This document shows, piece after piece, positions 35,778 through 46,541 of a stretch of 64,000 nt of DNA. Below the pieces are notes generated by a model. It worked only from the letters and a program-made list of their open reading frames with translations. It had not been told where the DNA came from and did no database searches. Within the stretch, counting starts at the first letter, position 1, and each line of letters opens with the position of its first letter. Origin of the DNA: Lycium barbarum (taxonomy: Eukaryota > Streptophyta > Magnoliopsida > Solanales > Solanaceae); the NCBI RefSeq assembly GCF_019175385.1, contig NC_083339.1:117041601-117105600 (forward strand). The letters run 5' to 3'. Made by a program: the position numbers and the translations under genes.

Positions 35778-37053
35778 GTGCCAAAGTCTGACCATGCTGA
35801 GAGTGTGAGTGATTATAGGCCCATAGCCTGTTGTAATACCATTTATAAGGTGGTGTCCAAAATGCTATCTAGAAGACTCGAAACTGTTCTGCCTAGTATC
35901 ATTTCAGCAAACCAAAGTGCGTTTGTGGCAGGTAGATCTATTGTGCAGAATGTGCTCATATGTCAAGACTTTGTGAGGCTATACAATAGGAAGAACACCA
36001 CTGGTAGCTGCTTTATTAAAATCGACCTGAAAAAGGCTTATGATACTGTGGAATGGGACTTTGTGGAGTAAATGTTGCAGGCCTTAGCATTTCCTCCAAA
36101 ATGTATTAAGTGGATAATGAACTACCTAACTACTGTCCAGTATAACATAGCCATCAATGGGGTGTGTATGGCCAGATTCAAGGGAAGAGGGGGTTAAGGC
36201 AAGGGGATCCAATTTCACCTCTTCTATTCGTCATATGCATGGGGTATTTTACTAGAATCATAAAGGAGGTTGGACAACATGAAAGCTTCAGATTCCACCC
36301 TAAATGTCAAATCTTGCAGCTTAATCATTTGTGTTTCACTGATGATGTCTTATTATTCAGTAAAGGGGAGTTCTCATCTGTTTTACTACTACTTCGAGGA
36401 CTGAAAACCTTCTCAGATGCTTCGGGCTTGTGCACTAGTGCTGCTAAATCCAACATTTTTAGTGTGAATATGAATCAACAATGCTTAAATGATCTACTAG
36501 AACCGACTGGTTACTCGAAAGGTACTCTACCTTTTAGATACCTGGGGGTACCTATCTCTGCTAAAAGACTCTCTAAGATAGATTGTGAGGAGCTGCTGGA
36601 TAAATTGACTAGAAGGATTAAAATGTGGGGAACTAGACACCTCTCTTATGCTGGCAGGGTGATGCTTATAAATTCTGTGCTACTCCATGTGCATAACTAC
36701 TGGTCAACTATATTCATTCTCCCTAAGCAAGTTCTCAAAGGGATCATAAGCCTATGTAGGAGCTTTTTATGGGATGGTAAGACAGTAACTAACAAATCTC
36801 CTTTGATAGCCTGGGACTTGGTATGTAGGGCTAAACATGAGGGAGGGCTTGGGGTTACTGATTGCATTAAATGGAATGAAGCTGCAGTTGCAAAGTATGT
36901 TTGGAACATTGCACAAAAAATAGATAACCTGTGGATAAAATTGATTGATGCAGTATATTTAAAGGGTTGTGAGTGGTGGCACTACCATCATAGTAGCTGG
37001 TATTGGAGGAAAATCCGCAAAATCAGAGATTTGTTTGCTGCCGGATATGTGCA
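35778..37053 (+). pseudogene. LINE reverse transcriptase domain, 5' side of the CACTA insertion
   Basis: RT blocks in order: DYRPIACCNTIYKVVSK, ANQSAFVAGRSI, IKIDLKKAYDTVEWDF, GLRQGDPISPLLF, then FTDDVLLF (motif C, where FADD or YADD is usual), FRYLGVPIS and WKNEA-like WNEAAVAKYVW. A TAA interrupts just after WDFVE (about 36069-36071). Reading stops at the CACTA border inside DLFAAGYV. Helper motifs are otherwise well kept, so the decay is fairly recent. Confidence 0.85.
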
Positions 37054-37330
37054 CACTACAAAAAAACGCTTAAATTGCGGGGGTTATTTTTAAGGTTTGC
37101 GGCGGTTTGAAACCCCCGCAATGTGTTGTTGCGGCGGTTGTCAAAACCCCCACAATAACAGCTGTCGCAATCAATTAGCGGCGGTTTTTTGTTGACCACC
37201 AGAACTAATTTGCGGCGGTTATTTTACGGCAGTTGACCCCCGTAATTTTAAAATTTAATCTTTTAAAAATAATTCTCAATTACAGATTGCGGCGGTTTAG
37301 AACCTCCGCAATACATATATTTTTTAAAAA
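37054..37330. repeat. CACTA left subterminal repeats (GCGGCGGTT)
   Basis: At least six copies of GCGGCGGTT or the complement AACCCCCGC lie within 260 bp of the end. The right end (41650-41798) has matching GCGGGGGTT motifs. Confidence 0.85.
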
Positions 37331-37689
37331 AAAATTAGCTTATATTTAAAGGTCCTGGCAGTCTCATATCCCCCAACAATCCATTAAATTTTTTAATTTA
37401 TATATTATCGATTACAAAATCACTAATTAAGCTGGAAATCATAATCAAAGCAAAAAAACGTTAAAACTTTAAGAGATATCAATAACATATCGTAAAATCA
37501 CAAATGTTATCATAAAGTACCATTAGTTTTTTAAACTAAAAATTTAAGTAGCATTATCAGATCACTCAAAAACTAAATTTAAACACAATACATTCACTCC
37601 AGCATTCTAACATCCGTTCCTACCCAACAATACAATGAAATCAACGGTTGTCACTAGGATTACTATCACCGCATGATCTTCTTGCATCC

Positions 37690-40292
37690 ATGGGCGAAAG
37701 GGATCCACTAACCGCATCACTTGGCTGCAACGGAACTGGAATAGGAACATTGATACCGACCTTCAAAAGGAAGCAGAAACAAGAAGCAAGAATTTTATCA
37801 GGAAACAGGAACTCCAAAACTATAAGACAGATCTATTGTTTTATCACTTTATGGTATTAGACAACAGCTGAAATGGGATGTCAAATGATACATACAAGAA
37901 ACTGATAGGTAGAAACAGTTGGCACAATTCTCTATTCCTAGTCATTTGCTTTTGAGACATTACTAACAACAAAACATACACTTCTATAAAGGCCATAAAA
38001 CCGTTATAGATCTTACAAGGAAAACTTTGACACACATTTGCAAAATATAACATGATGAATATCATCCATGAAGTCATGATTTTAAGTGAGGATTTAACAC
38101 CATTGTTTTTTCTCCAAACGTTACCAAGTTCATGCAGCAGCAACATTTCATACCTGGCCTGCCTCGATATCTGTTTGGAACTTCCTCGCTGCTACACCAG
38201 ATGTAGTAAAGATAGCAGCACCATTACCATACCTGGAAAAGCAGGATGACATTAGTATAGGACATTAACACACATTATTCTGATTAACAATGTTAATGGC
38301 CTCATCTAAGCTGTTGGCCTGCGAGCAGAAAAATGACAATTTTAGCTTAATATATCACTTGATAGGTATGGGTGAGGCTACATGGTGGAACAAGTTAAAC
38401 TTAAGTGACAACCTCATTTCATAACGAAGAACAGAAACCGCTACTCAATGCAAGAGATTATGCTTTTATTTAAGTAGCTATTTGATGTAAGAGATCATGC
38501 ATTTAGTTTGGCTCTCCAGTATCTCTTTGATGCAATCAGAAACAAAAAGTACCTATTAGATGCAATCAGAAACAAAATTTAGAAGACGAACAGATATAAC
38601 CCGATACCACAATATCTCTTCCATCAAGCAATAATTTGGCTCCATCATCGATACCGCTTTGAACCAATCGACATACTCATTCTTTAGCCTGTGGTCTCAA
38701 AAAAAAAAAGGATAAAAGCTGGTTGGTCCAGAATCATACACATGGAAATTTGAGAGCATCAGCCATTGAGTAACTTGTTTGTGCAATATTGAACCATGTA
38801 CCCACCTGCTTGCTAATTACTGGACCAAGGTCTGCATCAGGTTCTATTCCAGCACTGACCTTCAGGGCTTTTGCACGTTCCAGCAGTTTTTCTTCCCTGC
38901 AAGATTAATGTAATGTCATGCATCACAAGTGTCAATAGTAAACTAAAAGATCTAAGAAAAGTGGAGTAATAATAAGCATGGTGAAATGTGTTACCAAGGT
39001 TTCGAGTCCCCAACAAAGACCACTGTGCTCAATGCCAAGCATCTTTGTCCTGCTGCACCAAAACCAGCAGCCACTAAAGCATTTATCGTGGAATCTATGT
39101 TTGCATCAGGCATGACGACGCCATGGTTTTTGGCTCCCATATTGGACTGAAGGCGTTTTCAGTTGGTTAGTCATGTCTTTTAACCTCAATAGTACTAACA
39201 ATGATGTTAAACATGTTTGCCACATTGGAAAATACAGGTGAGAGGAGAGTTGGTAATATTGCACTAACCTGAACACGTTTTTCTTTAGCTGATGCTCTAG
39301 AATATATATGCATACCAGCCTGAGGGGTAAGAGTAAAGCAAGGAATGCTCAATATACCACATGGTGAACAAGATGATTCAAAATAGATTATAAATCTATT
39401 GGCAATCGATTTCATTTGAAAGAAGAAACCACGATTTCTACTTTAGTGTACACTTCACCATCCAACCCTGCCTTTGTGATGTGCCAAAACCTTATTTATG
39501 GCAAACGGATGAAAGTTCTATGAGGCAAAGACAAATGGGAGAGACTTGACCACCCAAATATAAAGCACAAAAACTAAGCATGAGATGACTACCGACTTTA
39601 CAAATAAAATATGAAGAACCTAGATTTTTTTTTCCCTATCTTTTGCTAAGATAATAATTTCGTTGGATTGCTGGGAAAATTTCACAGTATACAGGTGGGT
39701 GTTCAAAGGTAGAGTACCCACATAAAAATACAGTTATCTACAAATGTCCCCCAATTATCTGTACCGCATTTAATTTCAAGGCAAGCTTTTCAATGTTTTC
39801 ATACTTATACTATCTTAAAACGACGAGATGGTTATCTGCAATTAAAATTCTAAATCACTAACAAATTTCATTCGTGAGGTCCAGCAACATTCACAACTGT
39901 AACAACACCTTTCTGGGTAGAGATATAACTAAAACCTCCAAAACCAGAAAGTAGCTGCAGATCATTACTAGAAAAAAGTATAAAGAAAAGGCAAAAACAA
40001 AAAGAAGAAGAAAGGAAACACCCACAAATAATTATTACAAAGCAGTTCTTGATCCATCACTAGACAACATAACCAAACCAAGCTACAGAAGTCAGAAGAT
40101 AAAAACTTATGAAGTACAGATTTTTTTTAGTCTTGAGAACACTGTACTACTTAATGTCCTCTATCTATAACTGCGCATGAAGTACCTAATTGTGGCTTAT
40201 AAGTGTCAAGAAATCAATGCAGTACTCACTTGATTTGAGCCAACAAATGATATGGCTCTGATATCGTCATCACATATAGCATTAACAACGTC
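37690..40292 (-). pseudogene. Captured fragments of methylmalonate-semialdehyde dehydrogenase (ALDH6 type)
   Basis: On - the exon pieces keep the order of an ALDH6 gene: 40292-40230 (DVVNAICDDDIRAISFVGSN), 39319-39269 (AGMHIYSRASAKEKRVQ), 39146-38995 ([15 protein letters not shown]... with the catalytic-Cys block GQRCLALST), 38897-38806 (ALKVSAGIEPDADLGPVISK), about 38690-38612 (CRLVQSGIDDGAKLLLDGRD), about 38321-38282 (ANSLDEAINIVN), 38232-38154 (YGNGAAIFTTSGVAARKFQT) and 37760 downwards (VGINVPIPVPL, then unrelated sequence). Borders keep GT/AG signals, so this was copied from genomic DNA, not cDNA. The N-terminal part, one exon and the C-terminus are absent. It cannot encode a working mitochondrial enzyme. 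Confidence 0.85.
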
Positions 40293-41640
40293 CTGCAAGA
40301 CAGAGGCATCATGAAAATTCATTGAAACGCCATTCACCAAAAGTCATTCATACCCGAAGCAAAAACAACTTACATTTCAAAATCAACACAGTAATAAAAT
40401 TTTAACTCATTCAAACATAAATAATCCGAAAAACTGGTTTTTTTCTTGAAATAACTTACATTTCAAAATCAACACACTAATACTGTAGTATGAAAATTCA
40501 ACTCATTGACACAAATAATCAAACACGTTCAAGGGGACCCATTTGTAAAAATAATTGCAGATTACAAAAACCCAAAAATGGGAAAGATGAAAGACCCATT
40601 TGTAGAAATAATTGAAGAGATACCAGTTGATTGAGGAAGAGGAGTTTGGGTTCTCAAGAAATTCGCTTGTATGTTCTTCACAGAGGCTTTTGTTTTTCCA
40701 TTCCCAACTATAGTATTCATTACAACTGTACCACAGAGGTACAGTTGCATTCCAAACAAAAGAAATTAATAGATCATCAGATCTGCAGCAAAAAATAATT
40801 CTACTAACAGTATAAAAGCACTATACAATACTTACCCCACCCCCAAAACATGAAACAAAAAGTAGTAACTTCCTTATGCTTGGACCTTCCACCTATGGAT
40901 CAAATTCAGTAAAATACCCACCTAAAAACTTCTCATACCATACCAAAAGACTCAAACTTTGGCTCAAAAAATATATAAAATGAAACCAATAAAACCATAT
41001 ACAAATCTGGAACATATACTATAGCCTATTGATCAAAATCAACCATACTCTCATCGAAAACCAAATAAAAAGAACTACCTTGAACACGTCGATGAAAACA
41101 ATAGAACAGAACATACCCAAATAAAACAAATTGAATTGATTACAAGAAACAAAACACACCCAATAAAGAAAAAGTGCAGATTCACACAAAAAAATGGACT
41201 AAAAAAAAACACCCATAACACTAAATTGAAAACCAAACAATAAAAATCAAATTGAAATCAGAAATGGATGATTCAATGTTTTCCAAAGAAGAAGAAGTCT
41301 GTATCTCTTGATTTGCCTCTAATTTGTGGAATTTTGCTGACAATTCGACCTGCTTTTTTGTTTTTTTTTTTTTAAAAAATCTTTTATGGGTAGTAATCTG
41401 GATCTATTAAGTCCTCTTTTGTATAGTTTTGGTAGGTGATGTTGTTGGGAAGGTATTTGCAAATCATCTAACTCCAGCTTCTATTTAATCTGCACCCTTT
41501 ATAGTTGGGGTGGAATAAAAAGTAGTGAGAGAGGGAGGTTTTGAGACACCGAGGGTTTTGAGAGAGAGGGAGGGTTTGAGATATCTTTTTTGTTTCAGCG
41601 AAAAAAGAGCCAAGCCAAAAAAAAAGTGAGGGAAAAATTG
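40293..41640. other. CACTA interior of unknown origin
   Basis: A - strand ORF at 40562-40759 (MFGMQLYLCGTVVMNTIVGN...) has no family I recognise. The rest is AT-rich. It may be intron or upstream sequence of the captured gene, or a second captured piece. Confidence 0.4.
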
Positions 41641-41801
41641 TCGCTAGTTTTTTCCCAGATGGTGGAGGTTCCAAACCCCCACTAGTTTCTTTTATTTATG
41701 TCGGCCATGTAAACCCCCGCTATTTAATGAAATTTGCGGGGGTTGTAATTGACCCCCGCTATTAAACCGTCGCAATTTAAGCATTTTTTTTTGTAGTGGC
41801 A

Positions 41802-42384
41802 GGATGGGTGGCTTAGTGCTACTGGGAAATACGCAGTATCTAGTGGATATAAATGGAGAATGGGGGAGAGGGACACTATAACATGGTATAGATGGGTATG
41901 GAGTAGATGTATTCTACTGAAGCACAGCTTCATTTGTTGGCTGACTATGCATCAAAGACTGATGACTAAGGGCAGATTATTCCACCTTGGCATCAGCCCA
42001 GATGACAAATGTGCAATGTGTGGAGATTATGAGGAGACAGTACATCATATTTTCTTTGAATGTGCATTTTCTAGGAAATGTTTGGAAGATGTGCTTACTA
42101 GGATTGGGATAAGGGTGCAGCTAACAGATGTGCAAGGGCTATGGAATAGATGCGCTAGAAGAATAAGGGGTAAAAGATGCAGGGATGTGGTATATGCTAT
42201 ACTAGCATCTCTGGGGTACCGGATTTGGAAGGCAAGAAATGGTGCTGTGTGGGATCAGAAAATGCCAACTCCAACTCATCTAGTACAGCAACTAAAAGTG
42301 GAATGCAAACTGAGAGCAGTAGGCTTCAAAGAGAAGAAGACGACGAATAGAGAAAGGGAGTGGATTGATAGACTACTTACCTAG
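41802..42384 (+). pseudogene. LINE 3' coding part (zf-RVT type domain) after the CACTA insertion
   Basis: Continues the LINE protein with DGWLSATGKYAVSSGYKW, then the zf-RVT pattern: LKHSFICWLTMHQRLMTKGR, CAMCGDYEETVHHIFFEC. Stop at about 42382-42384. It was separated from the RT half only by the transposon. Confidence 0.85.
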
Positions 42385-42515
42385 CATAGGAAATTACTTA
42401 CTTTGAAGATATAAATAGATATAGATAAAGGAATAGGGACAACATGAATAGGACGTATACTTGTAACTAGCAGTGGTGGTTGATCAATAAAATCTTTTTT
42501 CTTCATCAAAAAATC

Positions 42516-42925
42516 ATTATTTCACAAATGTTATCTACCACTATCCAACTATCATGAATACGTTGACTCATAATTGAGTCGTACCTTTTGATAAATCAAA
42601 ATAATAAATAAATTACATTGATCATAATAATCATATCATGATTAAGAGTATAAGTACATTTAATGAGCTAGAGAGGTTGTTTTATATGTTCAGTACAAAA
42701 CCACTTATCTCTACTTGGTCCGTTCAATACATACAAAATGTACTAGCACTAGAAGTTGAAATAAGATCACTCCCAAAATCAACATAAATTATATTTTAAT
42801 CTTGTGCTACAATCATCAAGATATTTTGTCCAGTTTCATCTTTGATTGTGAACATAACTTTATAACTTATAAGAACCGACAATTCAACCTTCCGTGCATG
42901 AGCTAAAGCTCCATACACTAAATCG
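42516..42925 (-). mobile_element. Probable right-hand continuation of the LTR invaded by the LINE
   Basis: Directly follows the LINE TSD. Sequence style (ACTCATAATTGAGTCGTACC, TTGGTCCGTTCAATACATAC) fits the inner part of the long copia LTRs I associate with the piece at 32746. The far border is uncertain and may lie under the Helitron-like insertion. Confidence 0.4.
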
Positions 42926-43382
42926 TCTACTATATAAGTAAAAGACACATATGAACAAATGATTTATTTAAAATAAGACTTTATTGAATTGAATAAATAA
43001 ATATATAATTGTTTCATAAAGAATAAAACATAATACTATAATTAAACCGCATGGTTAATAGTATATATTAACAGTATATATGTGTCGTCAACTGCCGTTA
43101 CTAAAATTCAGATTTTGTCCAATTATTGCATTAGCTCTTGATTTAGTTGGACAATCAAGTTAAGTTCAAGAATGTATTCGTGTAACTTTGTTCCGAAAAT
43201 TAGTCTACATGGTATGAAGCATATATGTTAATATTTACTTAATTTGATGGTATTGCTCTCTTTTCTTGATAATTCATAAAACAATTAAAACAAGTATGAA
43301 ATTACCTTTTTCGATGTTGGACCTTTTCTGTACAACGATGTTGTGCAAAAGCCTGTGCTCTGCACGGGCACGTGCCATCTAG
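42926..43382 (+). mobile_element. Possible small non-autonomous Helitron
   Basis: The 5' TCTACTATATAAGTAAAAGA and the 3' CTAG followed by T at 43383 match Helitron ends, with a palindromic GGCACGTGCC and a TGTGC...GCACG hairpin just before the terminus. Helitrons leave no TSD and have no TIR, so support is limited to these end motifs. The upstream base is G, not the usual A. Confidence 0.45.
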
Positions 43383-43545
43383 TAAATAAATAATTATAAA
43401 TATTGTTCAAAATACTTGAAGAGGAGAGCACATCTCCCTATCAAAGTGCATATTTTGATAGAAGTCAAATGAATACTAACCAAACTAGAATCTGTGCACT
43501 TTATATGAGATCTGCATAATACATCTTTTGTATGTGTTATCTACT

Positions 43546-43674
43546 GACAAGAGCGGGTTGCTCAGGTGGTAAACACCCTTCACCTCTAATCTTAAGATTG
43601 TGGGTTCGAGCCATCAAAGGAGCAAAAAGGGGGAAAGCTCTCCTAGGGAGGGATATATTTATAAAAAAATAAAA
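43546..43674 (+). mobile_element. tRNA-derived SINE with perfect 12 bp TSD
   Basis: GTGTTATCTACT occurs at 43534-43545 and 43675-43686. The body starts with an A-box-like GGTTGCTCAGGTGGTAA and a B-box GTGGGTTCGAGCC, then a tRNA-unrelated part ending in a short A-rich tail. This is a SINE, not a tRNA gene. Confidence 0.85.
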
Positions 43675-43686
43675 GTGTTATCTACT

Positions 43687-45618
43687 TTTTGTGAAAGAGT
43701 GGCTATAATTAGATTGGTATATTTTTTTGTACACCGTAAAAAAGTCCATTAATTTGAACCTTTTTTCCTCTCTTGGGTTCTAAACTTCATTAACAATTGA
43801 TACGACAGGTACAAAGTTTGGGAGTTCAAACAAGGAGTTTACGTAGGTTAAAGCTGACGAACAGTCGTGTAATATTTAATTAGATGAATATGATGTGTAA
43901 GTGGGATGATTGTCCATTAGTGAACGATATAATGCATGAACCTACAGCTGCCTGCGATAACACCTCTTTCTTCAAAGACTAGCACAAAGAAGAAATATAA
44001 AGAAGGACTTGAAAATAGAGACTTGAAAGTTAAAACAACATAAACAAATACATTTTGCTAGATTTAAAAAAGACTTGGAATTAATGTGAACATGAATCAT
44101 GTCAGACTAGATCCATATATATCGTTAATAAATACTTACGTTAAATAAATATATATTTATTAATAAGGACTTCTGCAATTAATAATTGGAGGTCTTTTAA
44201 TTATATGACTTAAAAAGAACAATAAATGAATTGTTAGCAAAATTAGCTGGTGACGAGGGTGCGCCCATGTCAAAGTCCCACATTGGGTGTGAGTGGTTAT
44301 TTGATCTCGTGGTTTGGTTTAGGATAATTCTCACCTCATGAAAAAGATGAATTTATACGTGTTTGGTCTATGAAAAAATCAGGTCCATATATGAGGGATG
44401 TACTGAGATATAATTAAATAAATAAAAATATATTTTCTCTAACAACTTAAATTTTTAAATGAGATGGTTATATAAAAAATACATTTGACCCAAAAAATAT
44501 AGCTCACATGGAGTTATGTGCTAGACCAAATCAACGAGAAGGAAGTTCATCGACTCCCCCATGCATCTTTCATTAATGTTTTCATGACCTGTAGTTAGAC
44601 TTATTAATCTTGTTAGTCAAACTTTTAGCAGAATAGTTAATTACTAATAGGCATCCAGTTCATTAATTGAATCACATGCAGAGTGCAATCGCCAATCTCA
44701 TTGCCAATAAGAGTATAATAACCAGAGAAATGATAGTAATTACTAATTAGCACTTATATAGAGTATCGCTGAAGGAACATAATTATGTTTAGGTATTTCG
44801 ACGAATATGTTTTACAATCAAGGTTGCTAATTAAAGTAGTCGTACTCTAACTCTTACTCCCTCAGCCCCAAAATACTTATCACGTTTTACTTATCCCGAG
44901 AGTCAAATTACATAAACTTTGACCAATAATTTAAGATATATTTTTTCACCGTATTGATATTAGAAAAATTACAACTTATAGTACGTTTCGTATAGTTTTC
45001 AAATATCTATATTTTGATTTTAAAATATTGAATTGATGTAATTCAATTGAATTACAAAAATTAGTCAAATTGACTCTCTAAGTGAAACGTGACAAATATT
45101 TTGGGACCGAGAGAATGCCAAATTAAAGTCAAAACAATAAAATGTGTACAAAAAGTATGCAGTTAATATTTATAAATAAAGTGAACTCCTTCTAGCTTAA
45201 TATACTAAATTACCAGATTTTAGTTGTCATATTTATATGGACGTATCTTCAATTCTCAATTTCTCATACGAATCTTTCAAAAAATAACATATCAGGTCAA
45301 CTTATTATTTTAATTGAGACAACATGAAGCACAATTTACAACACAATTTGAATGCTTTCTTTTCAAGATCGAGGAGTGAAAGAGACTTTAAGTCATAGAT
45401 AGAATAATTTAGATGGGGAAGGCCAGTTTTGTCAGGCCTTGAACATAAAAACAAGTCGATAAACACTAAAGCAAAAAAACAAAAATAAATTATAATTCGT
45501 TCTAGAGAGCTAGGTCGATCGAGTCAGTACATCAGAGGTCTATAAATTACGCCTTTTGAAGAACAATGAGACGCTCACACAAAAACTTTCATATATTTAC
45601 TGGGAAGTATTCTTTTCT
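43687..45618. other. Spacer upstream of the cystine-knot gene
   Basis: AT-rich. Apart from the Stowaway at 44857-45115 I see one segment with CAAAGTCCCACATTGGGTGT (about 44270) that resembles a retroelement remnant. It would include the promoter of the gene starting near 45619. Confidence 0.5.
44857..45115. mobile_element. Stowaway-type MITE, 259 bp
   Basis: The ends CTCCCTCAGCCCCAAAATAC and, from the right, TTCTCTCGGTCCCAAAATAT are inverted repeats that continue into TTATCACGTTT/TTGTCACGTTT. TA precedes the left end. Non-coding. Confidence 0.75.
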
Positions 45619-45719
45619 GTCAGGGCAATTCTCAAGCTTAGTTTTGCCTTGACTGTTCTTTTCATGGCAACTGCAGGTTAGTATTCACTTTTTCGCTGTA
45701 TTGTATTTATCAATCCATA

Positions 45720-46294
45720 TACAGTACATCAAACCTCTTTATAACAGCGTCATTTGTCTGGATATTTTTCGTCATTTGTCTGGATATTTTTTGGCTGCTA
45801 TAACGAAATGTTATTATAGAGAATACTTTTTTTTTTGTGCGGATTGTCCTTCATTTGGGGTGGTCTTTAATTTTGCCCTTCAAATTGGTGGTCTTTAAGT
45901 TCTGTCCTTCGCCTAATACCCCGAGATTGTGGGTTCGAACCCCAGCTCAGTTTAAAAAAAAATCGCAAGGCAGAATTTGCATGGCCAGAATTTTGCCTTA
46001 AGGCCCAAATTCTGCCTTGCATGACAGATTTGCAAAACTCTGCCTTGCGAATTTTTTTTAAATTTTGACTGAGATGGGGGTTCGAACCCCAAGCCTCATG
46101 GTATTAGGCGAAAGGCAAATATTAAAGACCACCAATTTAATGCGACCACCCCAAAATAAGGGCATTCCTGCGAATTGCCCTAGAGAATATATAATACTCC
46201 TATAACCTAACACGTAAAATCAGTTCTAAAAAAATTGATTGTCATAGTGAAATGTTATTATGGTGGATGACTATTATAGAGAGGTCTGACTGTA
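45720..46294. mobile_element. MITE (TACAGT...ACCTCTCTATAA ends) interrupted by a foldback element
   Basis: Left TACAGTACATCAAACCTCTT and right (reverse complement) TACAGTCAGACCTCTCTATA are inverted repeats, followed on both sides by AACAG/AATAG and internal GAAATGTTATTAT motifs. The nested element occupies 45826-46180. No TSD was defined. Confidence 0.6.
45826..46180. mobile_element. 355 bp foldback MITE with 9 bp TSD and a B-box-like palindrome in each arm
   Basis: TAGAGAATA flanks it at 45817-45825 and 46181-46189. Both arms contain TTGGGGTGGTC, AAATTGGTGGTCTTTAA, CGCCTAATACC, GGGTTCGAACCCC and GCAAGGCAGAATTTG in mirrored order. The 9 bp TSD suggests a Mutator-type MITE. The left tip has a poly-T in place of the GGGCAATT seen at the right tip. 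Confidence 0.75.
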
Positions 46295-46295
46295 G

Positions 46296-46298
<3 letters not shown>

Positions 46299-46341
<43 letters not shown>
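46299..46341. repeat. (TG)n(TA)n microsatellite
   Basis: A short GTGTGTGT run followed by about 30 bases of TA, between the MITE and the copia element. Confidence 0.9.
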
Positions 46342-46345
<4 letters not shown>

Positions 46346-46378
46346 GAGAACGTACATCTTCCGCCCACATATGCAACT

Positions 46379-46506
46379 GTTTCTATTAATGTCCTCATTC
46401 CTTGAATAGGTTAATATACAGCATTTACAACATAATTGTAGGCATATGCTATCCTAAAATAGAAGATTACAAAATATATTTGACTAAATATTTACATAAT
46501 CTAACA
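46379..46506 (-). repeat. copia 3' LTR
   Basis: Matches 50942-51053 base for base except one C/A difference. Ends in TAATCTAACA on +. The outer 15 bases differ from the other LTR. Confidence 0.8.
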
Positions 46507-46541
46507 CACCCCCGCAGTCGAAGCGGGAGGTTTACGAACGG

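Larger units (their letters stand above)
37054..41798. mobile_element. 4.7 kb non-autonomous CACTA transposon carrying host gene fragments, 3 bp TSD
   Basis: Left end CACTACAAAAAAACGC; right end is the inverted GCATTTTTTTTTGTAGTG; the trinucleotide GCA flanks both sides (37051-37053 and 41799-41801). The subterminal zones are full of GCGGCGGTTT and GCGGGGGTT motifs in both orientations, as expected of transposase-binding repeats. The inside has no transposase but does have intron-containing pieces of a methylmalonate-semialdehyde dehydrogenase gene on - (37690-40292). Taking the element and one TSD copy out rejoins the LINE frame at its border (GYV to QDGWL), which confirms the limits. Confidence 0.9.
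33489..42515 (+). mobile_element. 5'-truncated L1-type LINE, split by a CACTA element, 11 bp TSD
   Basis: ATTATTTCACA occurs at 33478-33488 and 42516-42526. Between them lies a plant L1 lacking its 5' end and most of ORF1's N-terminus. Remaining parts in order: DUF4283-like ORF1 piece, AP endonuclease, reverse transcriptase, then (after the CACTA insertion at 37054-41798) the C-terminal zf-RVT/RNase H-side domain. The 3' end is short and A-rich (CATCAAAAAATC). Several stops and frameshifts make it inactive. Confidence 0.88.

Noticed and set aside
43560..43620. tRNA gene suggested by A-box and B-box motifs
   Set aside because: The 12 bp TSD, A-rich tail and lack of a cloverleaf identify a SINE. 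The same applies to 56081-56263 and 62208-62352.
44260..44400. Possible TRIM or SINE with CCCACATTGGG
   Set aside because: No TSD, terminal repeat or second copy in the window; too little to call.
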